From positions 15,813,047-15,877,046 of the forward strand of contig CM067072.1 of assembly GCA_033980235.1 (NCBI GenBank): 64,000 nt of DNA. The letters are read 5' to 3'. This DNA is from Diadema setosum (taxonomy: Eukaryota; Echinodermata; Echinoidea; Diadematoida; Diadematidae). The position numbers and the translations under genes were made by a program. Below, in pieces: positions 1 to 11,660 of this stretch. A model generated the notes under the pieces. That model did no database searches. It worked only from the letters and a program-made list of their open reading frames with translations, and was not told where the DNA came from. Each line of letters opens with the position of its first letter. Within the stretch, counting starts at the first letter, position 1.

Positions 1-598
1 CGATGTTTCACGCCACGATTCTGCAACGCGCAATGATTTTGCTGTGTCGTTTCATGACTTTTTTCATTGAAGTCTCCCGCATATTTTGAGACCAAATTTG
101 CGACATCTGGGTACACTGTTCTTAACTGATATCGTGTGCAAATCCGATGCAAATAGTGTTTTTTTGTTAAATTGACATAAATTAGATTATTTCAACTTTT
201 AACCATAGAAATTAATCAATTCTAATGTAGATAAGTTTGAAATGTGCCGGCAACAAATTTTGGCCAAAAAACAATAGAAAACAGAAGAAATTGATTTTGA
301 TTTTGCTATTGTTTTTTAAAGAAAATTGTTTGATGAGTCTTGAGCAACTCTGACACAAAAATTTTGGGATCCTTCAGTCATTTTAATGGAGTTATAGGTG
401 AAAATATGATTTCATGCGTAAATATGCATAATTAATTTACTAAAAATAGAAAGCCAATATTTTTCTATTATATGACCATGCAATCTTGTATTTGACATCC
501 GGCTCTATCTTCAGGCAAAATTTTGCGTGCGGCCAAGATCTGAAGGGGGGTCCCCCCCCCGTAAAAAGTTGGTCTCAAATAGCCCAGTTAAAATAGGG
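1..598 (+). mobile_element. piggyBac-like MITE, copy A (left end cut by the window edge)
   Basis: The right end reads CCCAGTTAAAATAGGG followed by TTAA at 599-602. The interior matches, in inverted orientation, the complete copy at 45992-46777: both share the Arg-codon-like CG-rich start, the block around TATTTTTCTATT, the ATCTGAAGG motif and the C/G tract next to the terminal repeat. Only some tens of bases of the left end appear to lie outside the window. TTAA flanks and a CCC-terminated inverted repeat are typical of piggyBac-type elements. No transposase is seen, so it is non-autonomous. It lies in an intron of RCL1. Confidence 0.75.
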
Positions 599-670
599 TT
601 AAGTTGTGTCTGGAATTCTCATATCAAATTCTCTTGTACTCTACTTTGCTCTCCTTTGCCACTATGCCAG

Positions 671-824
671 GTCACCAGGGTTTGGTTTATCACTGGTTGC
701 GGAGACCACAGAAGGAAACTTCATTTCAGTGGAGTCTGCATCAAACAGGGCTGGGGAGGAGCCCAGTATACCAGAGGACCTGGGGAAACAAACCGCCATG
801 TTGCTCATGGAAGAGATATTCAGG
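671..824 (+). CDS. RCL1: RCL1 exon (antepenultimate... third from last)
   Basis: The acceptor is a pyrimidine-rich tract ending TATGCCAG; the donor is AGG|GTGAGG. The exon gives one base to a split codon and then 51 codons, from SPGFGLSLVAETTEGNF to LLMEEIFR. The SPG(F/Y)G motif is a hallmark of the RNA cyclase/Rcl1 family. An alternative acceptor 8 bases downstream (CACCAG) would remove the Ser-Pro of that motif and is less likely. Confidence 0.88.
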
Positions 825-2831
825 GTGAGGTTCAGATGCCATGGAAAGCTTTGGATGTGCATAGGTGGTATACAAAAATTTGGATATTCATTGATGGGAT
901 GGAGATATATTGATGTGCATTTGCACTTTGTTTGACAAGCCATGGTAAGTATTAGTCCCAGGAATAATATCCTCAATTTGTGGAGAATTGACCAGGTAGA
1001 CATAATGACCTCAGTCTTCAGCCTTCTTTCCTCAAAATGATCATATATTGGAAGCCTTCAAAATGAAATGGTTTAAAAAAAAATGAAATGGACAAGATTT
1101 TAGCTTTGGTAACAGGAACAAAGACAAGATGTAGCTTTATAAACAAGAACAATGGCAGTGATAACACAAATAATATAATTTTGATGAAGGGATTTTTTCG
1201 CACAAAGGAAATGGGGTATGGTGATAAAGTGTATGATAAATGTGAAGTTCTTGACATGCCACTGATGGATTTAGCTCTGTGGTATGGGTTTTTTGTAATA
1301 CTTTAATCACATACATTTGAAAAACGTGTATTTCGGGGGGGGGGGGGGGGGAGGGGGTGGGGGTGGATGGTTTTCTGAATGTGATCGGATCAGTTACATG
1401 ATAATGTCAATATGGCCCTCTATGAATAGAGATAAATTTTGAAGCTCATGTAGTATTCATTTATGAAGATTTTCCCCTTCATCTTTTGTTTTCCATCTCC
1501 CAGGGAGGTTGTGTTGACTCAAGACACCAGTCTCTAGCACTTCTCCTCATGGCACTTGGTCAGGGAGATGTCTCAAAGATTACTACAGGACCACTCTCTC
1601 CTTACACGTGAGTAAAAAATAGTTCCTCCTTCTTTTATTAATACCTTCATAGTGGCCTGTTCAGTGAAATGTAGATACAGGGCACTCCAGTTACATCGAA
1701 CACAGATATAATGAAATTATGACAATGAAGTGAAAATTCAGGTCCCAAAATTATTATCATTAAAGTCTATGGTGCAAAATTTCCTCTGGTTGTAACAAGA
1801 TTTGGATATAATGAAAGAAATTGCTGGACCCAAGGACTTCATTTTAACAAGAGTTGCCTATGCAGGTGTAGATGTTATAAATAGATATATAGATGGATGA
1901 ATGAATGAATAGTACAGGTGGATAGGTAGGTGGATAAACAGAAAAGATATGCAGTATGCACAAAAAGTATTCCACAAAGTATGTTACAACTTTTATCAAC
2001 ACTCTTTTCTGTGTATCTGCTTTGATTGTGTAAAGTCAACAAATAAAAGTAGTAAAGAAAACAAGGCCTAATTTTGACCAAAACTCATTATCGTGTACCG
2101 CAATGGATGAAAAATGTGTGCATGCAGGTTTCATATATGTCGGGATCAGAGGTAATATTTTTGTCTGATATTAAATTTGCAAATATATGGCTCATACAGT
2201 ATGTCCCCCAAAAAATTACAATCGGATTTCTGCATTGATAACACCCAATATGATTAAGTCTTCTAAATGTTACTTCTTTAAATATAACATCTCAGCTCTA
2301 TTTTGCAGAAAACCCCATTCAGTTTGGTTAAGCGGTCACAGAGAAATGTGGATTGTTGTAAAGCATGTCATGAGTCTTGATTCTTCCAAGTTTAGCACAT
2401 GGATGCTCTTGGAACTGCATATTAATGTGTAAACACAATAGACAGAACTTGGAAGGAAGGGATTCCTGACATGCTCTACTAAAATCCTCATTTCTCTTTG
2501 ACCACTGAAGCAAATTGAATGGGGTTTTGAGTAAGATGTGGGCAATGCGTTGTAGTTTCATACCCTGAAATTGTGTTTGGATTGATTCACCATCGTTGCG
2601 GAGGGTACCATTGTAATTTTTTTGGGACATACGGTACAGTATTATTGACTTCACCACACCAACAGGATCCAGTTTCTGAGACACCTGAGGGACTTCCTCC
2701 AAGTCATGTTCAAGATGGAAGTCATCCCTGCCGACGCGGAGGGAGACGGCGAGATGAGGACGGGCGGAGACAAGGTCCTCCTCACCTGTGTGGGGTCTGG
2801 CTTCACCAACCTCAGCAAGACCATCATGTAG
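671..2831 (+). CDS. RCL1: RCL1, RNA 3'-terminal phosphate cyclase-like protein (last three coding exons; 5' part off the window)
   Basis: Three exons (671-824, 1504-1607, 2666-2831) join in phase to give about 141 C-terminal residues ending at TAG 2829-2831. Visible family motifs are SPGFGLSLVAET, GGCVDSRHQSLALLLMALGQ, GPLSPYTIQFLRHLRDF and the terminal GGDKVLLTCVGSGFTNLSKT. The last is the typical end of eukaryotic Rcl1, which distinguishes it from the true cyclase RTCA. RCL1 is a nucleolar partner of the GTPase BMS1 in the small-subunit processome, acting in early pre-rRNA cleavage for 18S production; it shares the cyclase fold but is not thought to ligate or cyclise RNA. The gene converges with the RhoGAP gene on the other strand. 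The start and most of the catalytic-like fold are outside the window. Confidence 0.93.
1335..1370. repeat. G-rich tract in an RCL1 intron
   Basis: A run of about 16 G residues is followed by GGGGGTGGGGGTGG. It is a simple low-complexity tract with G-quadruplex potential on the + strand. No gene signal is seen here. Confidence 0.8.
1504..1607 (+). CDS. RCL1: RCL1 exon (penultimate)
   Basis: Acceptor CATCTCCCAG, donor TACAC|GTGAGT. It encodes 34 residues from GGCVDSRHQSLALL to TTGPLSPY plus two bases of a Thr codon completed by the next exon. GGCVDS and GPLSPYT are strongly conserved in Rcl1 proteins. Confidence 0.92.
2666..2831 (+). CDS. RCL1: RCL1 last coding exon
   Basis: Acceptor CACCAACAG, then 55 codons ending with TAG at 2829-2831. 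It contains FLRHLRDFLQVMFKME, a short acidic variable loop (PADAEGDGEM) and the conserved GGDKVLLTCVGSGFTNLSK terminus. The local GC content rises sharply compared with the flanking intron, as expected for a coding exon here. Confidence 0.93.
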
Positions 2832-2834
2832 GTC

Positions 2835-3010
2835 CTCCAGCGATGCTCTGGAGGGGAGGGAAGACCACCCAAGGAGGGGGATGGAAGACAACTGGAAGAG
2901 AGCACTGGAAGACCAGTGGAGGAGGGGGATGGGAGACTGATGGAATGGGGGATGGGAGACCAGTGGAATAGAGAGATGGGAGATAACTGGAGGAGAGGAA
3001 TAGAACACCA
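2835..3010 (+). repeat. Degenerate purine-rich minisatellite in the RCL1 3' UTR
   Basis: Directly after the stop codon come irregular repeats of units resembling GGGAGACCAGTGGAATAG and GGAAGACAACTGGAAGAG, spaced about 18-25 bases. Long open frames across it on both strands are products of the repeat and are not taken as genes. Confidence 0.7.
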
Positions 3011-3907
3011 CCAGAGGAAGGTAACACTTTCCTGAAGGAGCAGAGTGGAGTCTGCAAGGTTTTCCCATGCAAAGAGAGATCATGGCATTGCAATCCATTT
3101 GAGATGACTTGCTTGTGGCTGCTGTATGGCAGCGTGTGAGTTCTCAGTAATGTCAGCGGCTGACAGCAGACATAGAATTTTTTTGACGAAGGACAGAAGT
3201 CTTTGTATTTGTGCAAAGTGAAAAAGAGGGTCATGAAATTGAGGTTTAGGAATGCAATACTTTGAAACTGAACCTCAAGAGGAAACCTCCTCTACCCAAC
3301 CCACATTCCCTCAAAAACATAACATGCAATATAAAGAAAAAAACAAAACAAAACAGGATAAAGGAAAACATCTGGACTTTTGCCCCTGAACTCTTTAAAA
3401 GTACACGTGTAGCCACAATTGAAGAGATATGTTGAATCCTTATGGAGATCAATAATTCAGTTTCAAGGAGATGATCATGAAAGGAGTATGAAGGATGTGG
3501 AGGAGAAAAGAATTGCAAATGGATTGAAAATCAAGACCACATACATGTAGAAGGTACTTTAGCAAAGGCCAACAGAGACTGTTTTACTCATGACTTGTCA
3601 GATGGTCATTGATGCCAGTCCACTCAGAGTCACAGTGTACCATTTACCAGGGCAAACACAAATTATGTATCTTTAAGACGGAATCAAAGCCCAGCATATT
3701 AAGTCTGATGAGATGGTGGAAAGAAGCCAATAGCAAATTTGAAGGACTAGATATTTATACAAACCCAATTTCTTTTCTTTTTTTTTTTGAAACTGAAGTA
3801 TCCCGTGTTTGGTTTAAGATTTACCATTGTGATAGCTTGAGGTAATTGCAAAGACCATAGCTAATAATGGCCAATCGGCAGTTGTGATTTATATGATGTA
3901 ATTTACA

Positions 3908-3913
3908 AATAAA
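3908..3913 (+). terminator. RCL1: Candidate poly(A) signal for RCL1
   Basis: This AATAAA is the first canonical hexamer I find downstream of the RCL1 stop, and would give a 3' UTR of about 1.1 kb. It is placed by sequence alone; no transcript end is shown. Confidence 0.4.
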
Positions 3914-4315
3914 AACTGTCAAAATATGGAAGCTGTGTAAAGCGGTTCACAACCTTTGGATGGTGAAGTGTATATGCCATGCATGTGGCTGTAGCTACTG
4001 TACTTTCCAAGTCTGAAAGAAACTTGATGACATACATTCTGTAGGATTAGAACAAACTCCCTGGACTTCACAGGGAATAAGCCATTTTGGAGTTATAGCT
4101 CATGGCACATTGGCACGAATGACCTTTCTTTTTCTCAGTTGGTTAGGGGCACTTCATTCGTTTTCAGAGTGACATAATGCATAAGCTTTACGTAACAATT
4201 TATGGGATTCATCAATCCTGTTCAAAGAATGAACTTGTGTTGCGACCAGATGACCAGAATGATCATCAATTAATACCTGTGAAAGCATCCATTTAATTAT
4301 TTGGCATTGAATGTA

Positions 4316-5253
4316 CAGTGGAAACTCGATATAACGAGATGGTCGGGACCGAGTCATTTTCCTCGTTATAGCCGATATCTCGTTATATCAGTAGGCATAA
4401 AAGAAGGCATAAAATAAAGACATTAATTTGCACATGTGGGACTACCCATCATATTTCAATCAATACTGATAACTTGATATTGTGTGTGAGAGAATTACTC
4501 ACCTTTATGGGTAAGAAGATGTTTTTCGACAAGGAAATCCAATATCAAGAATGTGTTTCTTATTAATTGTAGATGTTTGAATTTGTAAATTTATATAGCT
4601 TGCGATTGTATCAAGATCGTCACCTGTGGATTGGTATGTGGTTATCGTATGGGTGCGTGTTGTGTGGAAAGCTTGAATAATGGTCTGCACGCAGCTGTGT
4701 GTGTATGTGACACATACTGTATGTACATTATGACTGCGTGTGTGTGAAGACGGGGAATTCCTTAAGTAGAAGGCCAATCACAGCATCAGATTGCCTCACA
4801 CCTGCTAAACATAATGATGATGTCGTGTATACATATGGCCGTCTCACCACATTTTCTGCATGTGTCAGTGTGCGTGCACACACACACTTCACACGTACAA
4901 CATGCAGTGCTAGCTGGAGTGCACTGAAGAAAATGATTACATGTATGTGTGTACAAGACAGTTTTTGGCGCATCAAGCTTTACAATCTCGGAAGATGATA
5001 GCACAGGCGAAGTAAAGCTTTACCGAAGGCATTTTGCTTTACCTCGCTATAGCAGGTTTGATTTACTATGTTTTTCTTTGTTTGGAAGTCACAAAATTTA
5101 TCTCGTTATAGCAGTTATTTCGTTATAGCCGATCTCGCTATAAGAGTAGCATTTTACGTAGACTTGTGTGGAAGGAAATTTGGGACCGAGAAAATTTCCT
5201 CGTTATAACCGATATCTCGTTATAGCAGTGTTCGTTATACCGAGTTTCCCCTG
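4316..5253. mobile_element. Pogo/Tigger-like non-autonomous DNA transposon
   Basis: Inverted ends read CAGTGGAAACTCGATATAAC at the left and, on the opposite strand, CAGGGGAAACTCGGTATAAC at the right. A TA dinucleotide flanks each end (4314-4315 and 5254-5255). Both ends carry further TCGTTATA-type subterminal repeats. This end structure and the TA target are those of pogo/Tigger elements of the Tc1/mariner superfamily. About 938 bp long; no transposase frame is evident inside. Confidence 0.75.
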
Positions 5254-5532
5254 TATTAGCACTCTTTTTCTATTGATATTGCCAAATACCACTTCTGCTG
5301 TCAGGTGGATGTGCTGGCAAGCAACATTTGTGAGGATTACAGGAATAATCATTACATCACAGATGCTTATCCCAGTGAATTTAAAAACCCACATGCTTGC
5401 TGGTATGAATGACCTTTTTTCTGCTCATGCGTAAAGTGGAACTGTGAACTCGCTTATTACCTTGGCATGCAAACTTCAGAAATGAGATGATGTGACTTCT
5501 TTGAGGTATGTAACTATCTTCATGTGCTACAG

Positions 5533-5646
5533 ACATGAGAGGCAGTGACCCATACGACAATGAACCTAAAAACAGGAGAAGTGGGACAAGTTCTAGGCAC
5601 AGGGAAACTGTTCTTGATCACTTGGACAACGCCTCATGTCAACGAT
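5533..5646 (+). other. Exon-like segment of unknown gene
   Basis: An acceptor (ATGTGCTACAG) and a good donor (CGAT|GTAAGA) bound a frame of 37 codons that starts MRGSDPYDNEP and ends DHLDNASCQR. Composition is hydrophilic with no family motif I recognise. It could be an exon of an unannotated + strand gene or a chance frame; no partner exon was found. Confidence 0.25.
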
Positions 5647-5823
5647 GTAAGAAGTCGGCGTGTATGCACTACATTTGTAAGAAATATATATTTATTATGA
5701 AACATAAGTTAGTGTCAAATTGTTTTTCTTCCTGTTTCAGCAAGTGTACATGTACATTTCCTATTTCTGGCTGAGAATACTTTCAACTGCTTTTTAAAAA
5801 CAAAAAACTGTGTTTCCTTTTAA

Positions 5824-6199
5824 AGGAATAGTACAGTTTTGGTGGAGATGAGAATTGGGTTTTTAACTTTTTGCAAGATACCAAGAAAACACTTATACTA
5901 CAGAACATACCATTTTAAGAGGAATTCAAAGTTTATTTGACGAAAATCGGGTTTGGAATGACTAAAAAGTCAAAAAACAAAGTAAAACAAAGCGATCATA
6001 ATAAAATGTGGGTCCCACACTTCATTAAAATCGCTCTTTTTTGATATCTTAGCCATTTCAAAACCAATTTTCATCAAATAAACACTGAATTCCTCATAGA
6101 ATTACATGCTCTTTCACATTTTATAAGAGGTTTCTCATTATCTCACCAAAAAATGTTAGAAACCTGAAATTTGGTCTAAACCATAACTGTAGAATCCCT
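5824..6199. mobile_element. TTAA-flanked palindromic MITE, family P1, copy 1
   Basis: The element is bounded by AGG.ATAGTACAG and AGAATCCCT and flanked by TTAA (5820-5823, 6200-6203). The two halves are near-complementary and meet at a GTGGGTCCCAC centre, so the whole copy can fold back. The same family recurs at 20423, 31524, 36212, 38738 and 61423. Confidence 0.8.
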
Positions 6200-9100
6200 T
6201 TAACTGCCTGATATATATAATTTTATATGTATGTGTGTGTTCATTTTGCCTTTTCAATAGTATTTTTATGTAAAATCCATAGAATACTCCAGTGGAAAAA
6301 AAAAAAAAAAATCTTGACACTTTGTGTGAGAGGAAATAAAAATCACAAAGGAACAAAGAAGAAAAGAAATGACCATCAAAAATGTGTGTCAGCACTTTCA
6401 CCAAACACAATGTACCTACTTATGGCACATAGAAGGGACTGCATACTTTGTTCAACTGTTTTGTTTTGTTTTGCTCGTTTGTTTGTTTGTTGTTGTTGTT
6501 GTTTTGTTTTGTTTTTTGGGGGGGTCAAATGACTGGACTTGCATTTTTAAGACTAGAAATCTAGAGACTGGGAGAGAAAAAGAATGACATAATTCAAGTG
6601 AAAGTGTTTCTACTTCACCATAGTTTTTTATTAGTATAATAGTAATGGGATGATAGACTATGGACATATACAGACATGAGTGTATACATTATACAGACGA
6701 TAAACTAGTGTCATCAGAATTGTATTACATTCCTCCATTCCCCGTCTTTTCTAACCAACGAAAAAGTGACAAAATATTTTGCAAATGCATACATGTATAC
6801 ACACTAACGGGTGGCAGCTTGTGATTGGAACACCAATTCCTATGCACAACAAACAAAAAACGTGAAAGTTGGGTTATTCTTTCTCAAAATAATGCTAGTG
6901 TAACATTGGTTTGTGTGCAAACGTGAGAGCTGTACCATCAAGTAAAGTTGGAGCACTTTAAATGAACAATGATACATCTTTGCCTAACTCAAAATATGAA
7001 ATCACAGAGCAAGTGGAGAGAAGCAGATGGCTAAGCAAAGAACATAAAATAGATCATGCAAACACTGAATCTACAGTGATTACAATTCTTGTTTTCCTTT
7101 GATTATATCAGTTTTGATCTTTGCTTCTTGCGTATGCCATATACACTATGATACAAATGCACCAAATAAATATCAGAGGCCATACGCACAGATATTTCAG
7201 GAGTGCATTGCGAGCATGAACTATGTCGATTATCCTACTATCGGAGTTTGGGGTGATCATAGAATTGCGAGACGTAGTCTGGAATATAGAATTGCAATGC
7301 GCAAAGTGTGAAGGGACTGTAAAGAAGAGATATCTAATGGTAATATCAGTAAACTCTTATTACATCATTGAAATTTTACATATTTGAATACTTCTACTTG
7401 GGAGACTACTTATGGTGTTGGCAAAAATCATAAATGTGAACTCGGATTTGAAAGGTTATGCTCCGACACAATTTGTGGCAAAGGATGGGGTATCACATAG
7501 TAATCTAGAAATTCTCTTTGAATAAAAAAGGTGCATTCCAACTATACCATATAAATTATACATAGTGATACTGTCAAGTACTACAGCAAACAATGTCCCA
7601 AGAGGGTGCACAATAATCTGCATATGGGAGGGTTTTTTTTAATAATTTTTTTTTTTTTTTTTCGTTCAACGTTGCTGATATTGTGTTTATACATTCAAGC
7701 TGAATGCTTTTGTTATGTGAAATCATAGAAATCAAGTAAAGATTGTTGAAAAACAAAAACAAAAAAGTTATGCTTGGGAGCATCTCAAATGGTGAGACTC
7801 TTTGCAAGTGCTTGGGAAAAATCAGTTACCGACTTTCACAAGCTTCACCAATTTCTGCCTGAGAAGGCCTGAAGATGGCACTTTGAAAACCATGAATATC
7901 AAATGTAGACCAAAACTGCCAACATGTGAAGTGCTTCGAAATAAGAGTGTGTTCCTCTCCATTTTTTCTCTAGCTGAGTGTACATAAATCTCATCCTGAA
8001 GTCTTCCTGTTTACTCTGAGCTACGATAGTGTCTATTCCTTCTTGTACAATGTCATCAAGCCTCACATGTTGCCTGAAGCTTTGTAGCACAAGACAAGTT
8101 CTTGCAGTACCATGAACCCATTTTTAAGGAATGCAGAAATGCAGGAAAAACACTATTTCTCAACAAGATTTTGTTGCAATTAGCACAACTTGGCATACAC
8201 GTCTGACGACCTTGAGATAGCAGAGTTCAGCTATGGAAAGAAGGAAGGTATAAAGGACAGATTTTATCATTACTATTATTGCTCCTAATTCATATTTCCA
8301 AGTAGAGAGTATAATGACATAGGAATAAGCAAAGCTGTGGTATGTGCCAGGTCAAACACGGGTTTATGATTTCGTTTGTTGTCGTTGATGTTGTTGTTTT
8401 TGTAAGAACATCGGCTTGGCCTGATTAGGATGAACTATCAAAGACCATTAAAGGAGTGAGGAAATACAGAGTGGTACACCAAGGAACATTTAGGCTAGAA
8501 GCAACATTGTACATGTATTGACTGGCGTTTGAGATGAACTTCGGTATCCTATCGTTACAAGCAAAAGAATGGGAGGGTTTTGTTTTTGTTTTACACAAAA
8601 TAGATAACCTACATTATTGTATACACTGCAACAATAGGAATAGAATGCATCAGACTTGTCTGCTCTGTCACATACACACACGATGTGTATTGTCTATAAA
8701 ACAATTAGTGAACATAAACATAAATCAAATTTGGCTTAATAACACATACTCGGGGCAACATACTCTATTGATGACACTCTTACAATGACATAGGTTTCAT
8801 CTCCATAATGTTGCTCTTTAGTCCCATAGTTTTCCCAAAACATTTACAATAATGCAAATTGTGTAAAAACAAACCAACACTAGCAAATACTGTATAAATA
8901 CCTGCGATCACATATACATTACTAATACATTGCACTTTGTGTTTCCTAAAAATACATCTCGCGCTAAAAATCTCACATTTACAAAATACAGTTCTCTTCT
9001 CCAGTGGAAGCATGAATGTACGTAATAGAGTTTGGGGACTGTTGGGATTAATCATGGGCTAAGAACTTTGCTGAAATATTTGTTATATTGCAAATTTAGA

Positions 9101-9589
9101 CCTGTTCATTTACTGTGTCAGCCATTAGACAGCCCAATTCCTCTTTTCTATGAGTAAGAATACCACTCACTGTACAAGGGTAATTTAATTTGCATTAAAA
9201 ATTTTCTTCTACATTGCAGGAAAATTTGGGCGTCACTGTCTAGTTTTTCAAGACTCGGTTGGAGAGATTGGTAAACGTGTCAAAATATACACAGAACAAA
9301 CGGTATTTACTGTACTTTTTAAATAATCCTATGGCTAAAACCAGCACCACATATTATACATATTGTATGCAGAGTTGTTGGAGTAACAATAAAACAACAA
9401 CAACACACAACAAAGTGAAAAGGTCAAATGATCTACCAGTCATTGAAACATAGAAATGTACACCTGATTACCTGCAACAGGTATTTGACAAAACATGAGA
9501 AAAATTTCACATAGGGAGAGCAAAGTCTCTTTACTTTGCAAGGTCTAACTATTAGTTTGGGAGTCAAACCACACAATGATATAACATAC

Positions 9590-9759
9590 CATCTCGGAAG
9601 ACAAGTGCATATGCCTCCAGCATAGTTTGGCCTGGCCTATAGACCTGTTGAGGACGGGCTAATTCTGCGACAACACGCATTTCCACACAGACACCTGCCC
9701 AAGTACACTCGGAACTCATCTTCAACGGGTTAACATATGTCTGTGAAACTATCGTGACA
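9590..9759 (-). CDS. Putative exon of an unidentified gene (third of three linked segments)
   Basis: A strong acceptor (TTTTTGTCTTCTAG) and a donor (GATG|GTATGT) enclose one base, 56 codons and one base. The peptide includes YVNPLKMSSECTWAGVCVEM and later GQTMLEAYALVFRDG. The pattern of a Trp-x-Gly-x-x-x-Glu strand followed by an Ala/Val strand loosely resembles a hot-dog fold acyl-CoA thioesterase such as ACOT9, but this is only a weak impression. Its 5' phase fits the segment at 10243-10408. No following exon with a compatible phase was found. Confidence 0.45.
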
Positions 9760-10242
9760 CTAGAAGACAAAAATCAGCTTGAAATCTCAATGTCGATGCA
9801 TATGTCTGGTCCACATTTAACTGAATGACAGAAAAGTTGGCACTGTGTATGACAAATCTAGCTTAAGTGTAGAGTGAGATTTTTCTGTAGAATGGCAAGT
9901 TTGATGTTGTACCAATTGATAACAGACCTAAAATACTTCCAGGTCTTGGAACTTCTGGTACTGAGGACCCTTGCAAGACAGTCTTTCCTTCAAAGAAATG
10001 AATGTATCTGTCTCAAAATCATAACACAAGCTGAAGAAAAAAAAATCATGAAAATAAGAAGCATCTATAAAGAGATTGAGACAAAAATCAATATGTGTGA
10101 AAGCTGATATTTTGTGCAAACAATGTGAAAAAATGTGTGAATTCTGTTTTTAAAGATAATTTGTGACAGAAATAGAATGAATGGCTTGTTTTCGAATTTG
10201 AACCAAACATGGCCTTGTCGTAAGTTTTAGTCTTGTATTCAC

Positions 10243-10408
10243 AGTTTTTCCACAGAGGAAGTCTCTCTGAACTGGATGAATAACATTAGTACTTCTGTAT
10301 TGGCTAGTGAAATAGAGGGCTGGTTTGGAGTATAAGTTGAATTATTGCTCTTCCTGAAGTGAAATTCCATGGCAAAATCACATCTTTTCTCCGAAATGTC
10401 CCACAACT
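10243..10408 (-). CDS. Putative exon of an unidentified gene (second of three linked segments)
   Basis: The acceptor is TATATTTTTCCAG. The proposed donor, AAACT|GTGAAT, is weak. Between them are two bases, 54 codons (LWDISEKRCDFAMEFHF to FRETSSVEK) and two bases. The phases agree with the segments on both sides, which supports a real transcript. No family is recognised. Without the donor, the frame would stop at a TGA two bases further on. Confidence 0.4.
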
Positions 10409-10853
10409 CTGGAAAAATATATGATACATTCATATATCTCATCTTTTTAAACTTTCAATTGTCAATGAGCCAGCCATTGCTATACATGTTCGAGTTGATC
10501 AGTCATCGTTTCATTTTTTTTCACATACATTCTTTATCAATATGACAAAGATGTGATTGTTTTCTTCCACCTTCAGTTATAAATAAGCACAATTTGGCAT
10601 ATTCTCAGAGTGATAAAAAAAAAGAACAAATAAACACTGTCAATGGAAGAACAAGAAAATGTGCCCTGTTGATGGTGGTACAAAGTGTTCATATAATGTG
10701 AGCGTGCAGTAATGTATGGCACATTTAGCTGAGAAAGAAAAAAAGACCAACAACACACAAGTAAGTTCAGTGAAATAACATGACACAGGAACTTTCACTA
10801 GCTCATGGGCACTCACTGCGTTCACACCTGGAAGAACTTACAAGATTACTCAC

Positions 10854-10910
10854 TGGGAAGCCGCAGATTCTCGTTGGGACAGACAAAATCAAATTCCCTC
10901 GATTGCACTG
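10854..10910 (-). CDS. Putative exon of an unidentified gene (first of three linked segments)
   Basis: A consensus donor (CCCA|GTGAGT) follows an open frame reading SREFDFVCPNENLRLP. The upstream limit is uncertain: AAACAAATAG is a poor acceptor, and an in-frame stop lies just above it with no ATG between. The final single base joins in phase with the two bases that begin the next segment. Confidence 0.3.
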
Positions 10911-11089
10911 CTATTTGTTTAAAGTCGGACGATCGTCACCCCTAATGGTACGTTATTGTGTAACTCTTCCTAACGACTGAAGTTTATGCATGCAATTGCG
11001 CAATGCCAGACTGCAGTGCTATCCATAAACGTGTGGGACAGTGCTGCCACTGAGACATGTGTGTGTGTGTGTGTGTGTACGCATCATAC

Positions 11090-11390
11090 ACAAACTTTCT
11101 GACCGCGAGCTGCGGTGATTGGAGGAGAGAGGCCAGAAGATGCGTGGCTCTTTTGGCCTTTCTTCATGCGCATGTGCACTGTGAGTGTGTGTCCATTCGG
11201 CACTTATCAGAAGCTGGTGATTTAGACCCCAGCGTGTGTTCGCTGACCCATTGAGCCAGCGCTATTCTCATTCGGTGTCGCAACATTTGATACAGAATGG
11301 GGGGAGGCAGCGTGTTGCGTTCGTCTCCGTGCTGCACAAACCACTCGCCACGATTGTAAGGCTTTAATACCATTTACACGCGATATGCTA
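11090..11390. promoter_or_regulatory. CpG-enriched stretch, possible promoter of the 9.6-10.9 kb gene
   Basis: Compared with its AT-rich surroundings, this stretch has many CpG dinucleotides and a CCAAT box on the - strand (within CTCCTCCAATCACC). It lies just upstream of the three linked - strand segments. No initiator or start codon could be fixed, so this is only a suggestion. Confidence 0.25.
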
Positions 11391-11654
11391 GTAGGTGACA
11401 CGATCAAATCATATTGTATATGCTGCTTCTTTTTACTATGCATATCAAATCCTGGCTTTACGCCTTTACCACAGGGTAATGTCCATGAGACCTGTTACTT
11501 TTTCTATCATTCATTAAAATATCAAACTAATGGTAGAACTTTCCCAACAGTTAAATTTTCTGGGCATAGTGGGAATACATACAAATGTGGCATTGATATC
11601 AGAGCACTGCTAAAGTATATGGGTCCTCACATGAATTCAAGAAACATTTCACAC

Positions 11655-11660
11655 TTTAAT
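11655..11660 (-). terminator. ARHGAP29: Candidate variant poly(A) signal (ATTAAA) of the RhoGAP gene
   Basis: ATTAAA on the - strand lies about 0.56 kb past the stop codon. I find no canonical AATAAA nearer than about 6632-6627, so the true 3' end is uncertain. Confidence 0.25.

Noticed and set aside
2328..3234. A 256-codon and other long frames on the - strand opposite the RCL1 last exon
   Set aside because: They are shadows of the RCL1 exon and of the purine-rich minisatellite. The true + strand frame has splice sites and clear homology.
7099..7311. A + strand frame ending SLEYRIAMRKV
   Set aside because: No donor, no recognisable domain and no partner exon; likely a chance frame in AT-rich DNA.
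7899..8123. A - strand frame with LVLQSFRQHVRLDDIVQEG and DTIVAQSKQEDFRMRFMYT
   Set aside because: It looks protein-like, but the possible acceptors give the wrong phase for the 9590-9759 segment, no GT donor follows in good context, and no family is recognised. It may deserve a transcript check.
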